64,000 bases of DNA from DATATJ01 sp963789075 (GTDB taxonomy: Bacteria; Acidobacteriota; Vicinamibacteria; Vicinamibacterales; CAVVIG01): contig CAWBJQ010000011.1 of the NCBI GenBank assembly GCA_963789075.1, positions 62,001-126,000 on the forward strand. Reading direction: 5' to 3'. A program made the translations under genes and the position numbers. Below the pieces are notes generated by a model. It was given only the letters and a program-made list of their open reading frames with translations, was not told where the DNA came from and ran no database searches. This document shows positions 6,698 through 15,905 of the stretch, piece by piece (position 1 is the stretch's first letter; every line of letters begins with the position of its first letter).

Positions 6698-8401
6698 TCA
6701 GTCGATCACTTCGTACACTTCGAGCTCGGCATCCCGCCCGCGCAGCGTGACGGTGCCGAGCGACCGCACCGCAAACGCGTTACCGATGCGTTCCCGGGTG
6801 TGCGCGGTGATGACGATCTGATCCGGCGCCGCCATCGCCGACTCGAGCCGCGCCGCCGTGTTGACGACGTCGCCGAGCACTGTGAACTCGCGGCGCTTGG
6901 GCGATCCGATGTCACCCGTCAACGCGTGCCCGCTGTTCAACGCGATCCGCATTTGGATCGGCTGATCGGGCCGCTCGGCGTTCACTCGCGAGAGCTCGCG
7001 GCGCATCGCGATCGCCGCCGCGACCGCCTTGACCGCATGATCCGGCTGATCGAAGGGCGCGCCGAAGACCGCCAGGATCGCATCGCCGATGAACTTGTCG
7101 AGCGTGCCGTCGTGCTCGAAGATGACGTCGGTCATCTGTCCGAAGAAGTGATTCAGCATATCGCCAACAATGCGCGGCTCAGCGTGTTGGCACCAGGTTG
7201 TGAACCCGACGATGTCGCAGAACATCACGGTGACGTCGCGCGTCTGCGCGACGAACGCGCCGTCGGTGCCGCCGCCATGCAGGATGCGATTGATCACGCC
7301 GGGCGAATGGTACCGCTGCAGCCGCTCGCGGCGCCGTGTCTCCTCGAGGAGCTGCACCGACAGGCGCGCCTGCTCGATCGCCACTGCGGCGTAGTTGCAC
7401 AGCGCGACGAAGACATCGAGGTCCTCGGCGGTGAACTTCTTCGTCCGCGGATTGTCGCAGTAGAGCACGCCGATGACGTCGTTCCGGTTCCAGAGCGGCG
7501 CGCACATGAACGAGCGGATGTTCATCGCCTGGATGCTGCCCGAAGCGTCGAGGCGCGGATCGTACAGCGCATCCTTTGCGAGCATCGCGACCCGCTCGCG
7601 CATCACTTTGCTCACGATGGTTCGGCTGATCGTCAGGTTCGCCGGCGCCGGGCCGTCGCGATTCCGCATCACGCGCGCCGTGAGCGGCTCGTCGACCGCA
7701 TCGCGCAGCAGCAGCAAGGCGCGCTCGGCCGGCAGCACATCGAACACCAGATCGACCACCCGCGCGAGCACCTGTTCGAGCGGCTGCACCGTCACCAGCG
7801 TCTTGCCGATCTCGGTGAGCAGGCGCAGGAATCGGCCGGTTGCCCTTCGATCGCGGCCGCTGCGGCGCGCGCCTGCGGCGCGGCCGAGATCCACCGTGCG
7901 GCGATCCTCGCCGCGCCGGCGTTCGACGAGAGGGGCGACCAGCGCGACTCCAATCGCTGGCGTGGGCGTTGACGGGAGCCCTGCCTCAGGCGTCAAGGGC
8001 GCCGAGGCGGACACGGTCGGCAGCGGCGGCGCCACGAAGTCGGTAATTGGCTTCAGGATCGTCCCGGACTCGTCGAACAACTGATGCGCTTCCGAGAGCA
8101 CATCGTGGTCCGACACATCGCGTTCGAGCGTGAGGACGACGTGCGCCAGCGAGAATGAATCGCCCGGCGCGAGCTCCACCTCCTTGGAGAGGGGCGCGTT
8201 TTTGTACAGCGTGCCGAACGTGCTGCCGGCGTCCAACAGGAAGACCCGGTCGTCCGCGACGCGTATCCGGGCGTGCTGGCGCGACAGGCGCGGCGCGGTG
8301 ATCACGAGGTCGCACGTCGGCGCGCGCCCGATGAGCGTTTCGCCCTCGCGCAGCCGGTGGGCGCGCGGGACGCCGTCGTCGACGAAAGTCAGGGTGAACA
8401 C
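6698..8401 (-). CDS. FHA-GAF class III adenylate cyclase
   Basis: A 567-residue cytoplasmic signalling enzyme. An FHA domain (about 1-95) shows GR at 25-26, SRQH at 40-43 and the GSTFG turn, so it can bind phosphothreonine. A GAF-type sensory domain spans about 190-345. The class III cyclase domain begins near residue 390: metal ligands Asp395 (FCDIVGF) and Asp440 (IGDAILAVF), Lys436 in DKFIGD (the base-reading position, favouring ATP over GTP), and a VVNTAARL motif. All catalytic positions look intact. It starts 19 nt after the upstream Ser/Thr kinase gene ends, so the two are probably one transcript, with the kinase phospho-regulating the cyclase through the FHA domain (inference). Confidence 0.92.
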   Translation of the reverse strand: MFTLTFVDDGVPRAHRLREGETLIGRAPTCDLVITAPRLSRQHARIRVADDRVFLLDAGSTFGTLYKNAPLSKEVELAPGDSFSLAHVVLTLERDVSDHDVLSEAHQLFDESGTILKPITDFVAPPLPTVSASAPLTPEAGLPSTPTPAIGVALVAPLVERRRGEDRRTVDLGRAAGARRSGRDRRATGRFLRLLTEIGKTLVTVQPLEQVLARVVDLVFDVLPAERALLLLRDAVDEPLTARVMRNRDGPAPANLTISRTIVSKVMRERVAMLAKDALYDPRLDASGSIQAMNIRSFMCAPLWNRNDVIGVLYCDNPRTKKFTAEDLDVFVALCNYAAVAIEQARLSVQLLEETRRRERLQRYHSPGVINRILHGGGTDGAFVAQTRDVTVMFCDIVGFTTWCQHAEPRIVGDMLNHFFGQMTDVIFEHDGTLDKFIGDAILAVFGAPFDQPDHAVKAVAAAIAMRRELSRVNAERPDQPIQMRIALNSGHALTGDIGSPKRREFTVLGDVVNTAARLESAMAAPDQIVITAHTRERIGNAFAVRSLGTVTLRGRDAELEVYEVID

Positions 8402-8420
8402 GCGGCTGATGGTCCTTGCC

Positions 8421-10271
8421 CTAATGATCTTTGCGCTCGACCACGCGTTCGACTTTCCTGCCGGTGCGCTCTTCGAGCGCCGCGATGATGCGGCTGGTCT
8501 CCTCGTCGCGCACGCGGAGAACGAGCGACTGGTGGTCGGTGCGGAGGCTGACCCAGCTGTGCCCGCCCTTCAGAAACCCGAATGCGCCGGTGTCGACGTG
8601 CGCGATCTCGGCCGGGCCCTTCGGCGTGTTCCACAGCGGCTGCTTGGAGCTCGAATAGGTGAAGCCGACCACGGTGTCGAACGGCATGGTGGTGACGAGC
8701 TGCTTGTTGCCCTTCTCGGTGACGGTCACCGCGCCGTCGCCAAGGTGCACCTCGGTGTCGTGTTCGCGGTCCTTTCCGGCTTCGACCACGACCGTCTTGG
8801 CGTTGAAGACGAATGGCGGGAAGCTGACCGCCGCGACCGGTTTTTTCTTCGCGGGCTTGGGGGTATCCCCGACTGACCTCGTGATTGCTGCCGGAACGGC
8901 GCTGGCTCCGCGTGCCGGGCCCGCAACGGGCTCGGGCTGGGTCGTGCCGCTGGCCGGCGCCTCAGGCCCCGCCGGCGGCGCAGACGTTGACGCGGGCACC
9001 GCCGCGGCTGTTGATGCAGACGCCGACATCGGCGGCGATGCCGTCGTCGGTGGTGAGACGCCTGGAGCCACAAGCGAGTCCACTGACGACGGGTTCGACG
9101 TGGTTGACGCGGCTGGCGTCGTATCCCCACCGGATGCCGGTGCCACTCTAGTTGACGTCGACGCCGCGGTCGTCGCGGCTGGCGCTGAACCCGATCGTTT
9201 GATGGCGACGATGGCCAGAATGACGACACCGATCGCGACGACGCCGAGGAGCGTACCGGCAATCGCGAAGTGGTTCTTCTGCAGGACAATCGTCGCCGGT
9301 TCGGCGAGGCCCGCCGTTTTCACCGCGGTCGGCGCCGCCGGCGCCGCCGCGCGGACGCTCGACTCCCGCGGCGCGAGGCCGGAGGGGGGCGTCCTCGCCG
9401 TCACCGGCGGCGCGCCTTCGAGCACGTGAGCCGCGGAATAGACGCGTGTGTGCTCGTTCGCCGCGGCGATGGACGAGAGCAGCGCCGAGCGGAACTCCTC
9501 CGCTGTCTGGAAGCGATCGGCCGGCGATTTGGCCAGCGCGCGCTCGAGGATCGTCCCGCACCATTCCGGCAGATCGGCGCGGCGCGAGCGCACCGGCGTC
9601 GGCGCCTCCGAGAGCTGTTTCTGTACCATGCCGATCGCGGTATCGGCCTGGAATGGCAGGCTGCCGGTCAACAGCCGGTACAAGACGACGCCAGCCGAAT
9701 ACAGATCGGCGCGGCCATCCACGTCCGCAGCGATGACCTGCTCGGGTGCCATGTAGGCCGGCGTCCCCATCATCGTTCCGTCGCTGGTCAAGTGCTCCGC
9801 GCCGGCGACGCGCGCGATGCCGAAGTCCATGATCTTGACGCCGCCCGCCTCGGTCACCATGACATTGGCCGGCTTGAGGTCGCGATGCACGATGCCGGCG
9901 CGGTGCGCGTGCTCGAGCGCGCCGAGGGTCTGCGCGACCAAGTGCGCCGCCCGTTCGGGTGGAAGGGGACCGCAACGGTGCGACAGCTGGTCGAGCGTCT
10001 CGCCCCGCACCAACTCCATCACCATCAGCAGATCCGCATCGGATCGGTAGATCTCGTAGATCGTCGCGATCTCCGGGTGATTGAGCTTCGCGAGGGTTGT
10101 GGCTTCCGCGCGGAAGCGCGTCATGATCGTGTCGTCAGCTAGGCCAGGGTTCAGAACCTTGACCGCCACCTCACGATCGAGCGTCTCGTCGACGGCCTTG
10201 TAGACGGTCCCCATGCCGCCTTTGCCGAGCTTTTCGACGAACCGATACTTCCCGATGGTTTTCCCGAGCAT
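8421..10271 (-). CDS. PknB-type transmembrane Ser/Thr protein kinase
   Basis: A Hanks-type kinase of about 616 residues. The glycine loop GKGGMG, VAVKVL lysine, catalytic HRDLKPANVM, DFGIARV and APEQV motifs are all present in about residues 5-265. A Ser/Thr/Pro/Ala-rich linker follows. One membrane helix (IAGTLLGVVAIGVVILAIV, about residue 340) precedes a C-terminal region of about 250 residues that would lie outside. That region ends in a compact beta-rich domain followed by a charged tail. The ATG at 10271 (MLGKTIGKYRF) is chosen because the kinase fold begins there; the frame could start at 10328. The FHA-cyclase gene follows 19 nt downstream. Confidence 0.92.
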   Translation of the reverse strand: MLGKTIGKYRFVEKLGKGGMGTVYKAVDETLDREVAVKVLNPGLADDTIMTRFRAEATTLAKLNHPEIATIYEIYRSDADLLMVMELVRGETLDQLSHRCGPLPPERAAHLVAQTLGALEHAHRAGIVHRDLKPANVMVTEAGGVKIMDFGIARVAGAEHLTSDGTMMGTPAYMAPEQVIAADVDGRADLYSAGVVLYRLLTGSLPFQADTAIGMVQKQLSEAPTPVRSRRADLPEWCGTILERALAKSPADRFQTAEEFRSALLSSIAAANEHTRVYSAAHVLEGAPPVTARTPPSGLAPRESSVRAAAPAAPTAVKTAGLAEPATIVLQKNHFAIAGTLLGVVAIGVVILAIVAIKRSGSAPAATTAASTSTRVAPASGGDTTPAASTTSNPSSVDSLVAPGVSPPTTASPPMSASASTAAAVPASTSAPPAGPEAPASGTTQPEPVAGPARGASAVPAAITRSVGDTPKPAKKKPVAAVSFPPFVFNAKTVVVEAGKDREHDTEVHLGDGAVTVTEKGNKQLVTTMPFDTVVGFTYSSSKQPLWNTPKGPAEIAHVDTGAFGFLKGGHSWVSLRTDHQSLVLRVRDEETSRIIAALEERTGRKVERVVERKDH

Positions 10272-10358
10272 GGATCCCGCTGAGCTTGTAGGGAAATGCA
10301 CTGTATGTCGCCGCGCCGCTCGTGTCAATCAGACGGTCATTCGAAATGGCGCTTGTTG

Positions 10359-10871
10359 CTACTTGCCGTCGCGAACGCCGCAAACGGCGCCGTCATAGTC
10401 CAGGGTGAAGAACGTGGAGCCGGGTCCAGCTTCAGGGCCAAACAGGTTATGACCGACACCATCTGCGTTGATGACGCCGGTTGCGCCGCTGAACTTGCCT
10501 GTCCCTCCCGTAATCGTGATCGTCTGTGAATCCGACACGAAGCCGACCGGGCCGGGAAGAGGAATGAACGTCGCGTGTGATTCTCCGAACAGGAGATCGT
10601 TCTTGCCGGTCATGAAGATCGGGAAATCAACGGTCGTCGTGACGCCGCCAGGCCCGACCGAAACGCTCTGGATGGAATCAGTCGACGGACCTGCCAGTAG
10701 CCCGGTGACGCTGCCCAGCACTCTGCCAAACGGCTCGTTGGGAGCCGGAATAACAGTCCATTGGATCTTGCCGTGAACGGGCTGGCAGTCGCTCCCGTCC
10801 GCGAATGCGGCGGGGACTGTGCTGAGAGTGAATGCGCAGGCGACAGCGAGGCACGGAACTAGGAATCTCAT
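10359..10871 (-). CDS. Secreted allene-oxide-cyclase/dirigent-like barrel protein
   Basis: A protein of about 170 residues with a clear signal peptide (MRFLVPCLAV to AAFADG). The mature part is beta-rich and contains ITGGTGKFSGATG, a motif characteristic of the allene-oxide-cyclase/dirigent eight-stranded barrel superfamily. The ATG at 10871 puts the signal peptide at the N-terminus; the open frame reaches upstream to 10910. Bacterial members of this fold have no established function. Transcribed alone, upstream of the kinase gene. Confidence 0.65.
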   Translation of the reverse strand: MRFLVPCLAVACAFTLSTVPAAFADGSDCQPVHGKIQWTVIPAPNEPFGRVLGSVTGLLAGPSTDSIQSVSVGPGGVTTTVDFPIFMTGKNDLLFGESHATFIPLPGPVGFVSDSQTITITGGTGKFSGATGVINADGVGHNLFGPEAGPGSTFFTLDYDGAVCGVRDGK

Positions 10872-11134
10872 CCTGGAAAGCTCCTTGTCGTATGAAGGGA
10901 GTGGCCTCACTCATGAGGCACAGGGCGCCCCAAGTGCATATCGACAGCCATGGAGGTGCCGTGCGAATGGCCGACCATTTCGCCGCCCTTGCCAATGGAA
11001 GTCTTCGGATCGACCACCCTTTTGTCATCCAGAGGCAGCATGTCTGAAACGTTCAGAAGCGGGGCTCGAACTTCGCCGCTGTCGCAGTGCTTCGGCCCGC
11101 CGGCTTGTCGGGGCGGGTGGTATCATCGCGCGCC

Positions 11135-11623
11135 ATGCCGACAAACACGAGCTCGGCGCCCTCCCAATCGAGTGTCCCGCTGCGCACGATTCTGCTCGCG
11201 TGGATCGTTGCGGGCACCCTCGACGTGACGACGGCGGTGACGTACTACCCGCTGACGGCGAACGTCACCTCTACACAAATCCTGCAGGGCATTGCGAGCG
11301 GCCTGCTCGGAGCGCAGGCGTTTCAGGGTGGCAGCGCTACGGCGGCGCTCGGCCTCGCGCTCCACTACCTGATCGCGTTCGTCTGGACCATCGTCTTCTA
11401 CGTGCTCGCCAAGAACGTCAGGGTGCTGACCCGTCGGCCGCTGATCGTCGGTCCGTTGTATGGCACCGTCGTCTGGCTCGTGATGAACCTCGTCGTCCTG
11501 CCTCTGAGCCGCGTCACGCACCGCCCGCTGCGTCTGCAACCGTCGATTGTCGGCGCCGTGATCCTGATGATCTGCATCGGTGTGCCGATAGCGACAATCA
11601 TCGGGCGACACTTGCGGCGATAA
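11135..11623 (+). CDS. Four-helix membrane protein, unknown function
   Basis: About 162 residues with four hydrophobic segments: LLAWIVAGTLDVTTAV, ALHYLIAFVWTIVFYVLA, VGPLYGTVVWLVMNLVVLPL and SIVGAVILMICIGVPIATII. The layout resembles small YagU/DUF1440-like inner-membrane proteins, but the resemblance is weak. ATG at 11135 (MPTNTSS) is preferred to the upstream 11087 because it removes a polar, non-conserved-looking extension. No partner is evident; the ABC exporter genes start 210 bp downstream. Confidence 0.6.
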   Translation: MPTNTSSAPSQSSVPLRTILLAWIVAGTLDVTTAVTYYPLTANVTSTQILQGIASGLLGAQAFQGGSATAALGLALHYLIAFVWTIVFYVLAKNVRVLTRRPLIVGPLYGTVVWLVMNLVVLPLSRVTHRPLRLQPSIVGAVILMICIGVPIATIIGRHLRR

Positions 11624-11767
11624 GGCTCGTGTCACCGCGACGGGAGCCGTTCCGGTGCTGTTCGGTGGATTGCCAGGCAGTCGCCTGCTCAAATGGATGC
11701 GCCAAGGGCAGCCGTTGAAAGTCGCTACCCATTGCCCCACCTGATCACATTACGCTAGATGACGAGA

Positions 11768-11795
11768 GGACGCTGGCCCCTTTACGTCAGCGTCC
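11768..11795. promoter_or_regulatory. Perfect 8-bp hairpin upstream of the ABC exporter genes
   Basis: GGACGCTG (11768-11775) and CAGCGTCC (11788-11795) are perfect inverted copies around a 12-nt loop, about 40 bp before the ABC ATPase start. It could be an operator or an attenuator. No T-run follows, so a simple terminator is unlikely. Confidence 0.45.
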
Positions 11796-11835
11796 GGCGG
11801 CTCGCAGCGCATGATTCTGAGACGTAGGCACGGCG

Positions 11836-12822
11836 ATGTCTGATACGGCGATTAGTGTCCGCGGCCTCGTCAAGTTGTACACGCGTGCCGGCCATCCGAC
11901 CGTTCGCGCCGTCGACAACCTGACGTTCGATGTCGCGCGTGGTTCGATCTTCGGCTTGCTCGGCCCTAATGGTGCGGGTAAAACGACGCTCCTGCGCGTG
12001 CTGTCGACTCTATCCAGGCCGACCTCCGGTAATGCCACCGTGCTCGGCCACGATGTCGCGGCGGCTCCGCTCGAGGTGCGTCGGCGCATCTCAGTTGTGA
12101 TTCAAGAAACCGCGGTCGAGTTGTTCCTCTCCGTGCGGGACAACCTCATCACCTTCGCGCGGTTTCATGGGTTGCGCGGCCCGGTGATCCAGTCGCGTGT
12201 CGAACAGGTGCTGTCGGATTTCGGGTTGGCGTCCGAGGCGCACCGCAAAGCGATGGACCTGAGCGGCGGTTTTCGGCGCCGCGTCCAGGTCGCCAAGATC
12301 TTCATGGTGGAGACGCCTGTTGTCTTCCTCGACGAATTCTCGACCGGGATGGACCCGCTTCTCAAGCGCAGTGTCATGGAGAAGCTCCGGCAGGAGGCGG
12401 CGAGAGGACGAACCATTGTGCTGACGACACAGATCCTCAACGAGGCGGAGGAATTGTGTGACGACATTCTGATCCTCAATCATGGCAAGCAGGCCGCGCG
12501 CGGGAATCTGCATACCCTGAAACTGTTGTCGAAGGGCGTCTACGACGTGACCGTGACCTTCGATCGGCTGCCACCGGGCATCGAAGAGGAATTAGCCGCC
12601 CGGCGGCCGGTGCGAATGGCGATCACGCAAAATACCGTTGAACTGACGCTGAGAGAGGACGAAGGCGGCATTCTGCCTGTCATCAGCGCCATCGCCTCAC
12701 GCGGCCGTGTGCTGCGCCTCGAGGTTGGCGGAGCGAGCCTGGAAGACGTCTTTGTCGAGCTCACGAAGGACCAACCGGCGGTGGCTGCAGACGCAACGTA
12801 TTCACCACGAGGGATTTCGTGA
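11836..12822 (+). CDS. ABC-2 type exporter, ATP-binding subunit
   Basis: A 328-residue ABC ATPase of the DrrA-like exporter class. Walker A GPNGAGKTT, signature region LSGGFRRRVQ (the usual Gln is replaced by Phe), Walker B VVFLDEFSTGMDP and a switch-region TTQ in place of the common TTH are visible. A C-terminal accessory domain of about 100 residues follows. It overlaps the permease gene by 4 nt (GTGA), so translation is coupled and the two form one transporter. The cargo (drug, lipid or polysaccharide) cannot be told from sequence. The gene is complete. Confidence 0.9.
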   Translation: MSDTAISVRGLVKLYTRAGHPTVRAVDNLTFDVARGSIFGLLGPNGAGKTTLLRVLSTLSRPTSGNATVLGHDVAAAPLEVRRRISVVIQETAVELFLSVRDNLITFARFHGLRGPVIQSRVEQVLSDFGLASEAHRKAMDLSGGFRRRVQVAKIFMVETPVVFLDEFSTGMDPLLKRSVMEKLRQEAARGRTIVLTTQILNEAEELCDDILILNHGKQAARGNLHTLKLLSKGVYDVTVTFDRLPPGIEEELAARRPVRMAITQNTVELTLREDEGGILPVISAIASRGRVLRLEVGGASLEDVFVELTKDQPAVAADATYSPRGIS

Positions 12823-13568
12823 GCGCCCTCACCGCGGTCGTGTATCGGGAGGGGAAGATCCGCGCGTCGAACGCGCTGTTCATTTTCTGGGACATCGTGT
12901 ATCCACTCGGCTATCTGCTGGTCTTCGGCGTCGGGATGAACAAAGCGCTCGGTTTCGCACGGCTGCCCGTGGACTACTACGCGTTCTTTCTCGCAGGGGT
13001 CCTCGGGATGGCCGGCTTCGGCATCGCGTCGAACACCGCATGGTCGTTCTTCATGGACCGCGACAATGGGATCTTCTACGAGATGTTGACGTATCCGATC
13101 AGCCGAGCCCAGTACCTGCTTGGAAAAGTGCTTTTCAACGTCGCGATCGCCCTCGTGCAAGCCTTCATTACCGTCGTCCTCGCCGCGGTTCTGCTCGACG
13201 TGGAGCTGCGGCCCGCCGGATTTCCGTTGCTCGCCGCGGCCGTGATGGTCGGCACAGGCGGGTGGTTCTTCTTTTATTCGATTTTCGCGCTGGCGATCCG
13301 GCGGAACGACGCATTCAATACGGTCACCTCTGTCTTCTATTTTGTGCTTCTGTTTGCGAGCTCGATGTTCTATCCGGTCGAGCCGCTCCCGGCGGCGTTT
13401 CGCATGGTGGCGCGTGCGAACCCGATTACCTGGCAGGTCGACGTCATGCGATTCGCGACGATCGGGCTCGGTGATCCGCGCTGGATCGCGTTCGAGGCGG
13501 TTGGTTTTGGCGCATTTACCCTCGCGTCCTTTGCCGGCGCCATTGTCATGTTGCGACGGCAGGCGTGA
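12819..13568 (+). CDS. ABC-2 type exporter, permease subunit
   Basis: A 249-residue ABC-2 membrane subunit with six predicted helices. It contains the typical ABC2 features: an N-terminal cytoplasmic start (YREGKIRASNALFIFWDIVYP), a conserved FGIASN region and the amphipathic stretch MFYPVEPLPAAFRMVARANPIT before the last helices. The GTG start at 12819 lies inside the stop of the ATPase gene (4-nt overlap), showing translational coupling. Together with the ATPase it forms a dimeric exporter in the inner membrane. Confidence 0.88.
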   Translation: MSALTAVVYREGKIRASNALFIFWDIVYPLGYLLVFGVGMNKALGFARLPVDYYAFFLAGVLGMAGFGIASNTAWSFFMDRDNGIFYEMLTYPISRAQYLLGKVLFNVAIALVQAFITVVLAAVLLDVELRPAGFPLLAAAVMVGTGGWFFFYSIFALAIRRNDAFNTVTSVFYFVLLFASSMFYPVEPLPAAFRMVARANPITWQVDVMRFATIGLGDPRWIAFEAVGFGAFTLASFAGAIVMLRRQA

Positions 13569-13612
13569 GTGTCGAACGAATCCAGTCCGCTACCTCTAAG
13601 TCGGTGCGAGGG

Positions 13613-15303
13613 CTACGGCCGGCATCCGGGAGCTTCCAACCGATCCCACAAGACATGGGGCGACGCGCGAAGGACGTACACGCAGTCGCCGTTCAGAAGC
13701 AGAGCCTGGTAGTCGGCCCGCAGGAACGGCTTCGCCTGCTCGGTCCGCTTGCGCAGTTGAACGATCACGTCCGGCCGCAGACCGCCAATCGAGTAGGCGA
13801 AGTCGGTCTTCGTGTGACCAGGCCTGAATTCCATGAAGCGCACGGGGCCGGACGGCAGGCTCACCTCTCGGTGCGCCACGTGCTTGTCGTTCTTTCCCAG
13901 GAGGTCGATGCTGTACCTGTCTGCGAAGTACGGAATGGTGCCGGCCCGCACCACCGCCAGCTTCGCATCCGGCGTCGTCGCGTCCCGCAGCCGCAGCGCC
14001 TGCTCGACGTCTTGCTGATTCTCTCCTCCAGGCCCGGCGTTGAGCGTCGGCCGAATCAGCAGCGCCTCGGCCAACGCACCGGCGCCGTGGATGCTGTTGA
14101 CGCTCACGACGGCGTACGCCACGGCCAGCGCGAACGCCCAAGCCGGCGCCCGCCGCGTCGCTGAAACGTTCGCCGGACGATCGGCTTGCACGACTGTGAT
14201 GAGCGCCACCGTCAGTTCACGAAGCGCGTACGACAGCAGAATGAAGAACCCCGGCATCGCGATGCAGATATATCTGTTGCTGCCACCCCAGTACTCCCAG
14301 GCGTCGCCGCCGACGTACACGCTGTAGGTCATCTGCGCGATGAGCACCCAAAACAGCAGCCAGATCCGGCGGTCGCGGCGAAGCGCCAGCGTGCAAGTCA
14401 GCGCGAACAGCAACGCGTTCGCCTTCCAGACAAACTGCAGGAGCACGTACGCGCCGCGAGCGATCCGCACCGCCGCGGGCACGCCCGTCATCTTCAAATA
14501 GAACGTGTTCGGCAGCGTGTCGCCGTAGTACCACAGCCTGAACACCGTCTGGGCGGCATAGGCGGAGGCGAGCACGAGCACGCCCCACGTCAGGTGTCGG
14601 CGCCGGTGGCGCGGATCGGCGATCACCAGAAAAAGAGGAACGCGACAAACGGGACCGCCATGTCGGGCCGGACCCACGTGCCAAGGCCAAGCAGAACATA
14701 CAGTCGATTCTCAAACGTGCCGGTGTCTATGCACCGGATTGCCAGCCAGACGCAGACGGTCGTCAGCAGAACCAGGACGCTGACTTCCATTCCTTGCAGG
14801 CTCCAGTTGTTGATCGGCAGATACGACGCGGTGAGCGTGACCGCTCCCCAAGCCACCGGCCGAGACCCGTTCGACACGGCGAGCGCGATCCGGCGCACAT
14901 CGTACAGATTCACCGCGAGGAGAACGGCCGCCGTCGTCTGAATGAACAGACTCGTCTTGGCCGGCGGAATCGGCAGGAGATGGGCGACCGCCATGTAGAG
15001 GACCCACAACGGATTTGTGTAGCCTTCGACATGTTCGGCGCCGGCGTTCCAGACCAGGCCACCGCCGTGGGCGAGATTTCTCGCGTATCGCATCGACACC
15101 ATCGCGTCGTCGAAGAGCGAGAAGTACCGCTCGCCGGCGATCACGAAGCTGGTGCGATAAATGAAGAGCGCCGCATACAGGAGAAAGGCGGCGATGGCAA
15201 ATGTGAACAGCGTGCGATCGGATGGATTGGCGTCCGGCGGAATTGCCGCTGGCGGAAGGGGTCGCATGATCCAAGAACCGGCGCTCTGACCGCACGCGCG
15301 CAA
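13613..15303 (-). CDS. Polytopic GT-C-like membrane glycosyltransferase (frameshifted)
   Basis: Two minus-strand frames join into one protein of about 560 residues. The upstream part (15303 to about 14635) ends in WVRPDMAVPFVAFLFF; the downstream part continues with LVIADPR. The break is in a run of five A at 14630-14634, where one added base restores the frame. Ten or more membrane helices, an early FDDAMVSMRYARN loop, LPNTFYLK and GGDAWEYWGG resemble GT-C enzymes of the AftB/ArnT type that use polyprenyl-linked sugars. The C-terminal 150 residues are soluble and would be periplasmic. The start may be ATG 15303 or 15267. Confidence 0.7.
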
Positions 15304-15393
15304 CGGTCCATTATCGGTGGTGTCACGCGCGTCGGCGGCGAGAATTCACGGTCCTGCCCGGCTCAGCCTGGCCGACACTCGTGTTCTCCTCGG

Positions 15394-15420
15394 GGCGAGG
15401 TCGCTCAATTGGTCGAGTCG
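15394..15420 (+). other. tRNA-Phe-like 5' fragment
   Basis: The 25 nt from 15394 match the 5' end of tRNA-Phe (acceptor strand GGCGAGG and D-arm GCTCA-TTGGT-GAG) at 21 positions. No matching acceptor 3' strand or T-arm follows, so it is not a functional tRNA. It may be a decayed gene copy or chance. Confidence 0.3.
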
Positions 15421-15427
15421 GAAGCGT

Positions 15428-15640
15428 TTAGACCGGTGGCACCGCGCCGAAGATGCTCTCGGCTTCTTCGACGTGCCAGATCTCCGAGACCAGCATCGCC
15501 TCGTCGGCCGACCGCATGCGTTCGTGGCGCAGGACGTCGGCGTGATTCCGGATTTGCAGGGTGTAGCGCCCTTCGCGGGCCGCGCCCACGAGGAGCTGAC
15601 AGACCCGGTCGCCGCGCTTCCACATCGTGATTGAAGCCAT
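15428..15640 (-). CDS. Small hypothetical protein
   Basis: A 70-residue frame starting MASITMWKRGD, with a run of conserved-looking sequence (VCQLLVGAAREGRYTLQIRN and SADEAMLVSEIWHVEE). Codon use looks coding. No domain is recognised. An overlapping frame upstream (from 15719, MNALGRFFSEIRV) meets it near 15635, so the true gene may be longer and frameshifted. Function unknown. Confidence 0.45.
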   Translation of the reverse strand: MASITMWKRGDRVCQLLVGAAREGRYTLQIRNHADVLRHERMRSADEAMLVSEIWHVEEAESIFGAVPPV

Positions 15641-15905
15641 GATGGATGAGCACGACGCAACCCTCGTTCCAGACGCGGTCCACCCGAATCTCAGAGAAGA
15701 AACGGCCTAGCGCGTTCAACGTCGCGTGCGCAGTGGACCGGATCCGCGCACTCCGGATGTCGAATCCGCGCAGTCGCGCACACGGCAGCGTGGGTCTGAG
15801 GTTCGAGCGGCGAAGACATACTTGTGGACACGCGGCGCTTGAATTCTCTATTCTTCCGGGACTTCACTCGGCACGACGCCACGGCATGTGCCTCGGAGAG
15901 ATCCC

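Noticed and set aside
6683..7972. 429-residue plus-strand frame across the cyclase gene
   Set aside because: Arg/His-rich antisense shadow of a well-supported cyclase on the other strand.
15394..15470. Functional tRNA gene
   Set aside because: No acceptor 3' strand, T-arm or plausible anticodon stem follows the tRNA-like 5' segment.
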